Positions 1 through 5,541 are shown, counted from the stretch's first letter. The stretch is DNA of 5,541 bases from Paracoccaceae bacterium (GCA_003535335.1 DOHJ01000073.1:3120-8660), one strand, 5' to 3'. Numbers and translations: made by a program. The notes: generated by a model from the sequence alone, not told the origin.

Positions 1-64
1 TAATTTATTTTAGCGCGGGCTTGCTGATAAACTTGTAAAACAGCTTTAAGTCGGTCAAAATACA

Positions 65-721
65 ATGATGGATTTACTTGTAAAGATTACCGCCAGTGTT
101 TCGGCCAATGCAATCATCTGGTTTGCCCGTTTCATCACCGCCGTTCGGGGCACTTGGGTCAATATCACCCCGAGCCGTCGCAAACGGGTTTATTTTGCCA
201 ATCACACCAGCAATGGCGATTTTATCCTTCTGTGGACGGTGCTACCGGCGCATATTCGTAAAACCACCCGCCCTGTGGCTGCGGCCGATTACTGGATCAC
301 CTCGAAACTGAAAACCTTTATTGGGCGCCATGTGGTCAAGGCCGTGTTGATTGACAGAAATCCGAAAACCCGCACAGAAGACCCGATTGAAATGATTCTT
401 GCGGCCCTTGATCAAGGATCGTCGTTAATCCTGTTTCCCGAAGGCCGCCGAAATATGACAAATGAAAAAATGCTGCCCTTTAAACCGGGACTGTTTCATC
501 TGGCTGAAAACCGTCCCGAAGTCGAGCTGGTGCCCTGCTGGATTGAAAATCTGAACCGGGTATTGCCAAAGGGCGAGATTATCCCCATTCCATTTGCCTG
601 CACAGTCAGATTTGGCGCACCGATGCATTTGCAAAAAGGCGAAGGTAAACAGGCATTTTTGGCACGGGCTGAACAACAGGTTCTGGCCCTTAGCCCGGCG
701 AATGGAGGCAACGATGGATAG
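65..721 (+). CDS. PlsC-type lysophospholipid acyltransferase, first gene of the lipid operon
   Basis: Probably transfers an acyl chain from acyl-CoA or acyl-ACP to 1-acylglycerol-3-phosphate, giving phosphatidate at the inner face of the cytoplasmic membrane. All four family blocks are visible in the 218-residue product: block I NHTSNGD with the catalytic HX4D pair H47/D52; block II as VLIDRNP (94-100) with the conserved Arg98; block III as LFPEGRRN (123-130); block IV as VPCWIEN (156-162). FKPGLFHLA (139-147) also fits the family. A hydrophobic stretch near residues 10-27 may anchor it. Block III has R where many relatives have T (FPEGTR). Two adjacent ATGs (65 and 68) are possible starts and neither has a strong Shine-Dalgarno sequence. 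The 3' end overlaps the next gene by 8 bp. The general fold and chemistry are secure. The exact acyl acceptor is inferred from the CdsA-type gene that follows, and a specialised paralogue rather than the housekeeping PlsC is likely. Confidence 0.9.
   Translation: MMDLLVKITASVSANAIIWFARFITAVRGTWVNITPSRRKRVYFANHTSNGDFILLWTVLPAHIRKTTRPVAAADYWITSKLKTFIGRHVVKAVLIDRNPKTRTEDPIEMILAALDQGSSLILFPEGRRNMTNEKMLPFKPGLFHLAENRPEVELVPCWIENLNRVLPKGEIIPIPFACTVRFGAPMHLQKGEGKQAFLARAEQQVLALSPANGGNDG
704..708 (+). promoter_or_regulatory. Ribosome binding site deciding the cdsA-like start
   Basis: GGAGG lies 5 bases before the ATG at 714 and inside the 3' end of the acyltransferase gene. It selects 714 over the in-frame ATGs at 702 and 594, which lack such a site. 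Its position within the upstream coding region suggests translational coupling. Confidence 0.8.
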
Positions 722-1661
722 TTACCAAACCAATCTGTTCACCCTGTTTAGTGGTCTTGCGGCTGTTTTGATTATTGCCTCGCTGATCGGATTTGTGCTG
801 GCGCGGCGGCAACCGGCCGATAGCGACAGCAACGTGATTGAAAACCTGAATGCGCGGATCAAGGCGTGGTGGGTAATGATCGCCGTTATCGGGCTTGCGT
901 TTGTCTGGGGCCGTCACGGAGTGATTTTGCTGTTTGGCTATTTATCATTTGCCGGTTTGCGTGAATTTATCGCGCTGACGAATACAAAACGCGCGGACCA
1001 TCTGGTTTTGGCGGCCGCCTTTTACATCGTGTTGCCATTGCAGTATTTTTTCATCTGGATCGACTGGTACGGCATGTTTTCGATCTTTATTCCGGTTTAC
1101 GCCTATTTGCTGTTGCCGATTGTGGCAGTGCTGCGCGGCGAGGTTAAAAACTTCCTGATCCGGGTGGCCGAGGTGCAGTGGGCCTTGATGATCACGGTTT
1201 ATTGCGTTTCCTACGTGCCTGCCCTGCTCAGTCTGGATATTGTGGGCTATGAGGGCCAGAACATCCTGCTAATCGCCTTTTTAGTGCTGGTGGTGCAATC
1301 CAGCGACGTGCTGCAATATGTCTGGGGCAAGCTGGTTGGCAAGGTCAAAATCGCACCGCGCCTGTCGCCGTCCAAAACCGTCGAGGGTTTTGCCGGCGGG
1401 GTGTTAAGCGCGACTTTGGTCGGGGCGTGTTTGTGGTGGATGACACCGTTTGGCTTTTTTCAGGCTGGATTACTAGCGCTGGTCATTTCGCTGATGGGCT
1501 TTTTCGGCGGACTGGTCATGTCAGCTATCAAGCGCGACCGCGGCATCAAGGATTGGGGCAATACCATTGCAGGCCACGGCGGCTTTATCGACCGGCTGGA
1601 TTCAGTGATTTTTTCCGCGCCTATATTTTTTCATATCGTCCGGTTCTACTGGAGCGTTTAG
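714..1661 (+). CDS. CdsA-type phosphatidate cytidylyltransferase (CDP-diacylglycerol synthase)
   Basis: Integral membrane enzyme expected to convert phosphatidate and CTP to CDP-diacylglycerol and pyrophosphate. The product has 315 residues and many hydrophobic helices (roughly 8-30, 52-80, 98-115, 120-139, 155-174, 183-197, 226-243, 249-270, 298-312). Family hallmarks are SSDVLQYVWGK (196-206), SPSKTVEGFAGG (218-229), and the C-terminal CDS signature at 270-296, read as SAIKRDRGIKDWG followed by HGGFIDRLD. The metal- and substrate-binding aspartates D280, D293 and D296 are present. One signature position that is normally Pro or Gly is Ala286. The first helix plus a polar linker (31-50) extends the N-terminus. 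The start at 714 was chosen for its GGAGG; the gene overlaps the acyltransferase by 8 bp and abuts the next gene. It resembles the secondary CdsA proteins found beside YnbA-like enzymes (E. coli YnbB) and may not be the cell's main CdsA; that point is inference. Confidence 0.93.
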   Translation: MDSYQTNLFTLFSGLAAVLIIASLIGFVLARRQPADSDSNVIENLNARIKAWWVMIAVIGLAFVWGRHGVILLFGYLSFAGLREFIALTNTKRADHLVLAAAFYIVLPLQYFFIWIDWYGMFSIFIPVYAYLLLPIVAVLRGEVKNFLIRVAEVQWALMITVYCVSYVPALLSLDIVGYEGQNILLIAFLVLVVQSSDVLQYVWGKLVGKVKIAPRLSPSKTVEGFAGGVLSATLVGACLWWMTPFGFFQAGLLALVISLMGFFGGLVMSAIKRDRGIKDWGNTIAGHGGFIDRLDSVIFSAPIFFHIVRFYWSV

Positions 1662-2036
1662 GTGCAAAAATTTCTGCAAAGCAGCCTGACACATATATTA
1701 TTTGCCTTTTGTGCCATGGGCGGCTGGGCCGTGTTTGCCAATTGGGCGCACCCGATGCCAAAACCGCTGCTTGCGGGGCTGTTGCAGGGGCTGATGTCGG
1801 CCATAATCACCTATTTTCTGAAACGTACCATTGAAACCCTACAGGCCAAATTTAGCCGAAAACCGGCCCTGTGGGCCCCGCCGCTAATTGCCTGTAGCGC
1901 TTCTTTATGTGTGCTGGCAGGGGTTCACATTCTGTCTGGCACGCCCGAGGTTTTCAAAACCATCACCCTGCCGTTTTCTGTCGCCACAAGCTATGCTACG
2001 CTTTACAATTATTTGATCTGGAAATCTAAAAGGTAA
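1662..2036 (+). CDS. Small four-helix membrane protein of unknown function, in the lipid operon
   Basis: I do not recognise a named family. The 124-residue product starts at a GTG directly after the TAG of the cdsA-like gene, with GGAG at 1651-1654, 7 bases upstream. Four hydrophobic segments are visible: about 10-28, 35-53, 71-92 and 99-119. Positively charged residues sit between segments 2 and 3 (KR at 54-55; K63, R66, K67) and at the C-terminus (KSKR), so both termini are probably cytoplasmic. Segments 2 and 4 each end in a similar aromatic-basic motif (ITYFLKR at 49-55, YNYLIWKSKR at 115-124), hinting at an internal two-helix repeat. That layout recalls small four-helix GtrA-like proteins, but the match is only topological. 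Its place between two lipid enzymes suggests an accessory subunit, a lipid-intermediate transporter or a head-group supply factor. The function is unknown. Confidence 0.8.
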   Translation: MQKFLQSSLTHILFAFCAMGGWAVFANWAHPMPKPLLAGLLQGLMSAIITYFLKRTIETLQAKFSRKPALWAPPLIACSASLCVLAGVHILSGTPEVFKTITLPFSVATSYATLYNYLIWKSKR

Positions 2037-2041
2037 CTAAA

Positions 2042-2671
2042 ATGGCAAATGAAACTGATCGGCGTCCATTGGCCAGCCGCAACACTGGCTGGGCTAAAAA
2101 GATAACCCAGAGGCTGGCCCAAACATCCATCACACCGAACCAGATTTCAATCGCCAGCATGATTGCCGCGGCAATTGCGGGTTTGCTATTTTTTATGGGC
2201 GGGCAAACGGACGGTTTTCTTCGCGTTACCGGCCTGCTGGGGGCCGCGCTATTTTGCCAGCTACGCCTGATTTGCAATTTGCTGGATGGCATGGTTGCGG
2301 TTGAGGCCGGTAAAGGCTCATCAGATGGTGCGTTCTGGAATGAAATGCCGGACCGGGTGTCAGATGTATTGATACTGGCTGGAATTGGCTACGCAATTGG
2401 CGACCCGGCTCTTGGTTGGGCCACGGCATCGTTTGCGGTTATGACTGCATATGTGCGCGAACTTGGCCGCGCTTCGGGGCGCTTTGCCGATTTTTGTGGC
2501 CCGATGGCCAAGCCGCACCGGATGGCGACCGCAACATTTGGCGCGATTATTGCGGTATTTCTGCCAGATTACCCGATTTTGGAGATCACAATCTGGATAA
2601 TCCTAACCGGCACAATAATAACCGTTTTCAGGCGCTCTGCCCGCTTGCTACAGTGGTTTAATAACCTCTGA
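2042..2671 (+). CDS. CDP-alcohol phosphatidyltransferase, YnbA-like with a non-canonical motif
   Basis: Expected to move the phosphatidyl group of CDP-diacylglycerol onto an unknown alcohol at the cytoplasmic membrane. The 209-residue product has the start TPNQISIASM (31-40) typical of the family, hydrophobic helices near 36-53, 61-78, 109-120, 125-138, 162-175 and 180-196, and the signature region at 79-108. The family pattern is DxxDGxxAR, eight residues, GxxxDxxxD. Here it reads NLLDGMVAV, then GAFWNEMPD with a further Asp at 108. D82, G83, A86, G96 and D104 are kept, but the first and third Asp are N79 and N100, and the Arg is V87. From memory, E. coli YnbA also has Asn at these two Asp positions with identical spacing, so this looks like a subfamily trait rather than decay. 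CGPMAKPHR (152-160) also fits that branch. AAAAGG at 2028-2033 serves as ribosome binding site. The family assignment is firm; the head group is not known. Confidence 0.9.
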   Translation: MANETDRRPLASRNTGWAKKITQRLAQTSITPNQISIASMIAAAIAGLLFFMGGQTDGFLRVTGLLGAALFCQLRLICNLLDGMVAVEAGKGSSDGAFWNEMPDRVSDVLILAGIGYAIGDPALGWATASFAVMTAYVRELGRASGRFADFCGPMAKPHRMATATFGAIIAVFLPDYPILEITIWIILTGTIITVFRRSARLLQWFNNL

Positions 2672-2721
2672 TATTTAAGGTTACTTGCTTCAAGGTTTAC
2701 TATCGCGTTTAAGTTGCTTGC

Positions 2722-2737
2722 TTTACCAATTGGTAAA
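2722..2737. promoter_or_regulatory. Perfect 16-bp palindrome, candidate operator
   Basis: The sequence TTTACCAATTGGTAAA is identical to its own reverse complement over all 16 bases, with half-site TTGGTAAA. It lies about 100 bp before the start of the small gene at 2837 and about 30 bp upstream of a possible -10 element, a position suited to a dimeric transcription factor. The TTGGTA half-site recalls GntR-family (FadR/PdhR-type) half-sites, but here the halves point outward with no spacer, so I do not name a regulator. A hairpin is unlikely because there would be no loop without opening the central AATT. Confidence 0.5.
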
Positions 2738-2764
2738 ACTTAATACACAATTCACAAACCGCTA

Positions 2765-2770
2765 TATACT
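2765..2770 (+). promoter_or_regulatory. Possible -10 element for the small acidic gene
   Basis: TATACT is close to the sigma-70 TATAAT consensus and lies 66 bases before the ATG at 2837. No good TTGACA-like box sits 16-18 bases upstream, so the promoter would be weak, activator-dependent or misassigned. The palindrome upstream could supply the activator site. Confidence 0.3.
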
Positions 2771-2836
2771 ATTGAGGTTGTGATGCGTAAGTTATTGGAA
2801 GTAGCGACAAAGCCACAATGATCTAATCTGGAATAG

Positions 2837-3202
2837 ATGATGAATTTTCATAGCGCCAATTTTCTAATGCTTGTTATAGGCGATATTCGCATCTGGAAAA
2901 GCGCTGGCCGAACTCTGCCTGAAATTGAAAACACGCATTTTTGCGGATTTGATGATCTGAACTTAGAATTCTTAACGCAATTAAACCCTGATCTGATTTT
3001 ATCATCCTTAATGTCGAGTGAATTTGATTTGATGGATCTGGTGAAACGCTTGGACGAGCTGGATTTTGTGGGGCGCGTGCGGATTTTAACGACACCATTA
3101 CCTGATGTGGAAATCATACTAAGCGAGGTCCGGTTTGAACATCCCTGCATTGATATAGACCTGATAGAAATGCCGCCCAAATCAAAGCTGCGCGGCATTT
3201 AA
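2837..3202 (+). CDS. Small acidic protein of unknown function, Rhodobacterales-type
   Basis: The 121-residue product has no catalytic motif or signal peptide that I can name. It begins with a short hydrophobic strand-like segment (LMLVIGD, 10-16), then NPDLILSSLMSSEFDLMDL (50-68), GRVRILTTPLP (79-89) and a C-terminal IDIDLIEMP (105-113). The alternation of strands with an LxxLxPDLxLSxL core looks like a compact alpha/beta domain, loosely receiver-like. I recall similar unannotated proteins of about 100-120 residues, often in several copies, in Rhodobacterales genomes. Two adjacent ATGs (2837, 2840) follow GGA at 2830-2832; the second has the better spacing (7 bases). An internal ATG at 2867 would match a shorter form but lacks a ribosome binding site. 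The gene is about 43% G+C by hand count (130 of 300 bases, 2881-3180), visibly lower than its neighbours, and stands alone between the two operons. Confidence 0.7.
   Translation: MMNFHSANFLMLVIGDIRIWKSAGRTLPEIENTHFCGFDDLNLEFLTQLNPDLILSSLMSSEFDLMDLVKRLDELDFVGRVRILTTPLPDVEIILSEVRFEHPCIDIDLIEMPPKSKLRGI
3168..3200. terminator. Candidate bidirectional terminator between convergent genes
   Basis: AAATGCCGC (3168-3176) and GCGGCATTT (3192-3200) form a perfect 9-bp inverted repeat with a 15-base loop. The A-rich left arm and T-rich right arm would give a short U-run on either strand, as in bidirectional terminators. It sits at the 3' end of the small acidic gene, whose TAA begins at its last base, and 20 bases beyond the livM stop. 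The loop is long and the U-runs short, so a chance repeat within the coding sequence is a real alternative. Confidence 0.4.
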
Positions 3203-3220
3203 AGCCTGTTTTCAAACGCG

Positions 3221-4534
3221 TCACTTTTCAGGGATCAAACCGCGCGGGCTAAATCGCAGCATCAGCAACAGGATTACACCCATGGTCAGCAAGCGCATGT
3301 GGGCAACACTTTCCAGAAGATGCTCTTTCAATGCCGATCCATCGGCCAAAGGAGAGGTAACAAGCTGCATGAACATGGCACCCGCCGGTTCAACCTGAAC
3401 CCATAAAAACCAGATCAGGAAACCACCCAGAACAGCCCCCCAGTTATTGCCGGAACCACCCACAATCACCATCACCCAGATCAGGAATGTATAGCGCAGC
3501 GGCTGATACGAGCTGGGCACAAGTTGGCCATCAAGCGTGGCCATCATCGCACCTGCTATACCGCAAACGGCCGAACCAAGAATGAAGATATGCAAATGGC
3601 GCGCAGTTACGTTTTTACCCATGGCTTGGGCGGCAACTTCATTATCGCGAATGGCCCGCATCATCCGACCCCATGGCGAATTTAGCGCTTTTTGCGACAA
3701 CCACAGCACGATCAGCAACACGATGGTAAACAGCAATGAATAGCCCAGCTTGACATAAAGCGTCGAGGCCATCACCGGATCCAAGCCAAGTGAAGCAGCC
3801 TTTTCCACAAAGCCGGCACTGTTTTGCAGATCGATTTCATAAGGCACAATCGGCGCAGGTCGTGGAATGCCAATAACATTTTTCACACCACGCGACAGCC
3901 AGTCCTCGTTTTTCAACACCGCAATGATAATTTCGGCAATCCCCAGCGTCGCAATCGCCAGATAATCCGAGCGCAAACCCAACGCGGTTTTACCAATCAC
4001 CCACGCGGCCCCGGCAGCCAGAACACCACCCATAGGCCAAGCCAGCAAAACCGGCAGGTTCAGACCACCCAGATAGCCAGTCGAGGCCGGATTAACCGCT
4101 TCAATCGCTTCAACCGCTGGGTCAAGCAGCCAACGGTAAATCACAAAACCAGCAATTAGCAACATAACGGTGGCACTGCCGCGCGCCCGCCCCGCAGTCA
4201 TCCGCGCCCGCATCAGGATGATGGCCAGCATGCATAACGCCCCCATCACCAGAGCCAACAAAACCCGAAATCCACCGGCCGAAACGGCTTCGGGCGTGGG
4301 TGGCATGCTGATCAGCACAGTTGCCAGACCACCCAGCGCGACAAAGCCCATTACGCCAATATTAAACAGTCCGGCAAAGCCCCATTGCAAGTTCACCCCC
4401 AACGACATAATGGCCGAAACCAGCCCCATATTCAGAATGATCAGCGCCGTATTCCAGCTTTGTAAAAAACCGGTCATCAGGATCAAAAATCCGACTGCGG
4501 CAAACAGGCCCACATTTCTCCAGTTAATGCTCAT
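3221..4534 (-). CDS. livM: Branched-chain amino acid ABC transporter permease LivM
   Basis: One of the two transmembrane subunits of a HAAT-family ABC importer, working with LivH, the ATPases LivF/LivG and a periplasmic binding protein. The 437-residue product is near the usual length (E. coli LivM about 425). Hallmarks are the BPD_transp_2 core SLGVNLQWGFAGLFNIG (44-60), GLRSDYLAIATLGIAEI (186-202), the cytoplasmic EAA-like coupling loop NSPWGRMMRAIRDNEVAAQ (285-303) that contacts the ATPase, and GGSGNNWGAVLGG (359-371). It ends with the typical RFSPRGLIPEK. Hydrophobic helices run through the whole length, including an N-terminal extension usual for LivM. Its ATG overlaps the livH stop as ATGA, and AAGGGG lies 8 bases upstream inside livH, so the two are co-translated. 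Substrate cannot be fixed from permeases alone; related systems carry other amino acids or amides. Confidence 0.93.
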   Translation of the reverse strand: MSINWRNVGLFAAVGFLILMTGFLQSWNTALIILNMGLVSAIMSLGVNLQWGFAGLFNIGVMGFVALGGLATVLISMPPTPEAVSAGGFRVLLALVMGALCMLAIILMRARMTAGRARGSATVMLLIAGFVIYRWLLDPAVEAIEAVNPASTGYLGGLNLPVLLAWPMGGVLAAGAAWVIGKTALGLRSDYLAIATLGIAEIIIAVLKNEDWLSRGVKNVIGIPRPAPIVPYEIDLQNSAGFVEKAASLGLDPVMASTLYVKLGYSLLFTIVLLIVLWLSQKALNSPWGRMMRAIRDNEVAAQAMGKNVTARHLHIFILGSAVCGIAGAMMATLDGQLVPSSYQPLRYTFLIWVMVIVGGSGNNWGAVLGGFLIWFLWVQVEPAGAMFMQLVTSPLADGSALKEHLLESVAHMRLLTMGVILLLMLRFSPRGLIPEK

Positions 4535-5541
4535 ACCGATTTCCCCTTTAGCAACCCAGTGGGTTTGAACAGCAACACAATCACCAAAATGGCAAAGCTG
4601 ACCGCGAATTTATAATCGGTCGACAGCAACTGAACCAGACTTGTCGGATCCAGACTGTCGGGCATCAGATAAGTCAGTACTTTTTTCCAAGCATAGGTGA
4701 TGGTGACTTCGGAAAAGGCGATGACAAACCCGCCGACAATCGCCCCGACCGGATTGCCCAGACCGCCAACAATGGCGCTGGCAAAGATCGGCAACAGCAG
4801 CTGGAAATAGGTGAACGGTTTAAATGATTTATCCAGCCCGTAGAGCACACCGGCAATGGTGGCCAGTGCTGCCACGATCAGCCAAGTGTACGTCACCACC
4901 TTTTCAGGGTTGATGCCAGACAGCAGGGCCAGATCCTCATTATCAGAAAAAGCCCGCATAGATTTGCCTGTTCGGGTCCGGTTAAGGAACCAAAATAGCA
5001 CAATTACAACAATTACGGCTGTAACGATTGTAATGCCTTGCGAGGTCTTGAACGCTAATCCTTCGTTAAGCCCGGACCATTCCTTAAAATCACGCGCCCT
5101 GATAATAAAACGTTCGCCATCGGCAAACCGCTGATCGCCCGGCCCGATAATAAAACGCACCAGCCCGTTCATGATAAACATCACACCCATCGAAACGATC
5201 ACCAAAATAACCGGTGCTGCTTTTTGTTTGCGGTAAAACCTGTAAACCACGCGATCGGTAAACAGCAGCAACGCCGCCGCCCCCATAATGCCAAACGGCA
5301 GGGCCAGCAGGGCTGTTGGCAGCGGGCCCAGCGAAATGCCCCAGCCCTGAAACAGCCAGGTAAACAGGATCGTCACCATCGCGCCAAAGGCCATGGTGTC
5401 GCCGTGGGCAAAGTTGGAAAACCGTAAAATCCCGTAAATTAAAGTCACCCCCAGCGCGCCAAGTGCCAGCTGGCTACCGTAAGCAATGGCCGGGATCAGA
5501 ACATAGTTTGAAAGCGCCACAATGGCGTTAAGAAATTCCAT
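4531..5541 (-). CDS. livH: Branched-chain amino acid ABC transporter permease LivH
   Basis: The partner permease of LivM in a branched-chain-amino-acid-type ABC importer of the cytoplasmic membrane. The product has 336 residues, slightly longer than E. coli LivH (about 308). Hallmarks are LGVTLIYGILRFSNFAHGD (30-48), the EAA-like loop RTRTGKSMRAFSDNEDLA (188-205) and the glycine-rich FASAIVGGLGNPVGAIVGG (253-271). The C-terminus FKPTGLLKGKSV is also typical. The FSNFAHGDTMAFGA form of the first motif is LivH-like rather than UrtB-like, which argues against a urea transporter. The ATG occupies the last three bases of the window, so a longer start upstream cannot be excluded, although the N-terminus looks natural. 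Its stop overlaps the livM start by 4 bp. Promoter, ribosome binding site and the remaining transporter genes are outside the window. Confidence 0.93.
   Translation of the reverse strand: MEFLNAIVALSNYVLIPAIAYGSQLALGALGVTLIYGILRFSNFAHGDTMAFGAMVTILFTWLFQGWGISLGPLPTALLALPFGIMGAAALLLFTDRVVYRFYRKQKAAPVILVIVSMGVMFIMNGLVRFIIGPGDQRFADGERFIIRARDFKEWSGLNEGLAFKTSQGITIVTAVIVVIVLFWFLNRTRTGKSMRAFSDNEDLALLSGINPEKVVTYTWLIVAALATIAGVLYGLDKSFKPFTYFQLLLPIFASAIVGGLGNPVGAIVGGFVIAFSEVTITYAWKKVLTYLMPDSLDPTSLVQLLSTDYKFAVSFAILVIVLLFKPTGLLKGKSV

Larger units (their letters stand above)
2672..2836. other. AT-rich intergenic region between the lipid operon and the small acidic gene
   Basis: This 165-bp stretch follows the stop of the phosphatidyltransferase gene. 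It holds several TTGCTT copies (near 2685, 2714 and 2718), a perfect 16-bp palindrome (2722-2737), two CACAA units 7 bp apart (2746-2750, 2753-2757) and a possible -10 element (2765-2770). I see no GC-rich hairpin with a T-tract, so no clear intrinsic terminator for the upstream operon. No ORF of note lies in it. Confidence 0.6.

Noticed and set aside
21..66. Possible promoter before the acyltransferase (TTGCTG, 17 bases, CTTTAA; or TACAAT at 61-66)
   Set aside because: The first pair is a poor match in the -10 box. TACAAT overlaps the start codon and has no -35 at proper spacing. The true operon promoter may lie upstream of the window.
594..713. 40-residue N-terminal extension of the cdsA-like protein from an upstream in-frame ATG
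   Set aside because: It lies within the acyltransferase coding sequence, has no CdsA-like character, and the GGAGG at 704-708 clearly serves the ATG at 714.
2662..2683. Inverted repeat TAACCT / AGGTTA around the stop of the phosphatidyltransferase gene as a terminator
   Set aside because: Only six AT-rich pairs, a 10-base loop and no following T-run; too weak to call.
2740..2754. CtrA-like site (TTAA, seven bases, TTAA)
   Set aside because: The second half reads TTCA rather than TTAA, so the match is incomplete and likely due to AT-richness.
2848..3198. 116-residue open frame on the minus strand opposite the small acidic gene
   Set aside because: Its composition is rich in Ser, Arg and Lys with no recognisable domain, and it mirrors the plus-strand gene, which has a plausible fold, adjacent ATGs with a GGA and family resemblance.
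3824..4159. 111-residue open frame on the plus strand opposite livM
   Set aside because: Gln/Arg/Asn-rich sequence with no domain, lying wholly antisense to livM.
4170..4568. 132-residue open frame on the plus strand opposite livM
   Set aside because: It is antisense to a clear LivM with intact motifs. The Pro/Arg/Thr-rich product has no family features; the open frame follows from codon bias in livM.
4531..5541. Urea transporter permeases (UrtB/UrtC) instead of LivH/LivM
   Set aside because: The FSNFAHGDTMAFGA and NLQWGFAGLFNIG motifs and the protein lengths fit the LivH/LivM branch better, although substrate is not proven.

Overview
The window carries six convincing protein genes in two convergent groups and almost no intergenic space. 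Protein style points to an alphaproteobacterium, most likely a Rhodobacterales/Roseobacter-type bacterium: the form of the two branched-chain amino acid permeases, and a small acidic protein that resembles a family I associate with that group. Base composition is moderate. This placement comes from protein resemblance, not from a marker gene.

Plus strand, 65-2671: a tightly packed four-gene operon for glycerophospholipid synthesis. The order is a PlsC-type acyltransferase, a CdsA-type CDP-diacylglycerol synthase, a small four-helix membrane protein of unknown function, and a CDP-alcohol phosphatidyltransferase. Junctions are an 8-bp overlap, direct abutment (TAG then GTG), and a 5-bp gap, so the genes are probably translated in a coupled way. 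Together the recognisable enzymes would take lysophosphatidate to phosphatidate, to CDP-diacylglycerol, to a phospholipid whose head group cannot be read from the sequence. The last enzyme belongs to an unusual branch, resembling E. coli YnbA, in which two of the four hallmark aspartates are asparagine. This cassette is the best candidate here for an under-described system.

Intergenic 2672-2836 (165 bp): AT-rich, with a perfect 16-bp palindrome (2722-2737) and a possible -10 element (2765-2770) ahead of a small, separately transcribed gene at 2837-3202. That gene is about 43% G+C by hand count over 2881-3180 and encodes an acidic 121-residue protein of unknown function. It ends inside an inverted repeat that could act as a terminator between the convergent groups.

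Minus strand, 5541-3221: livH then livM, joined by a 4-bp ATGA overlap. These are the two membrane permeases of a branched-chain-amino-acid-type (HAAT family) ABC importer. The ATPases and the periplasmic binding protein are not in the window and would lie elsewhere, perhaps upstream of livH. The livH start codon is the last base triplet of the window, so its promoter and ribosome binding site are not visible.

The first 64 bases hold no gene that I can support.
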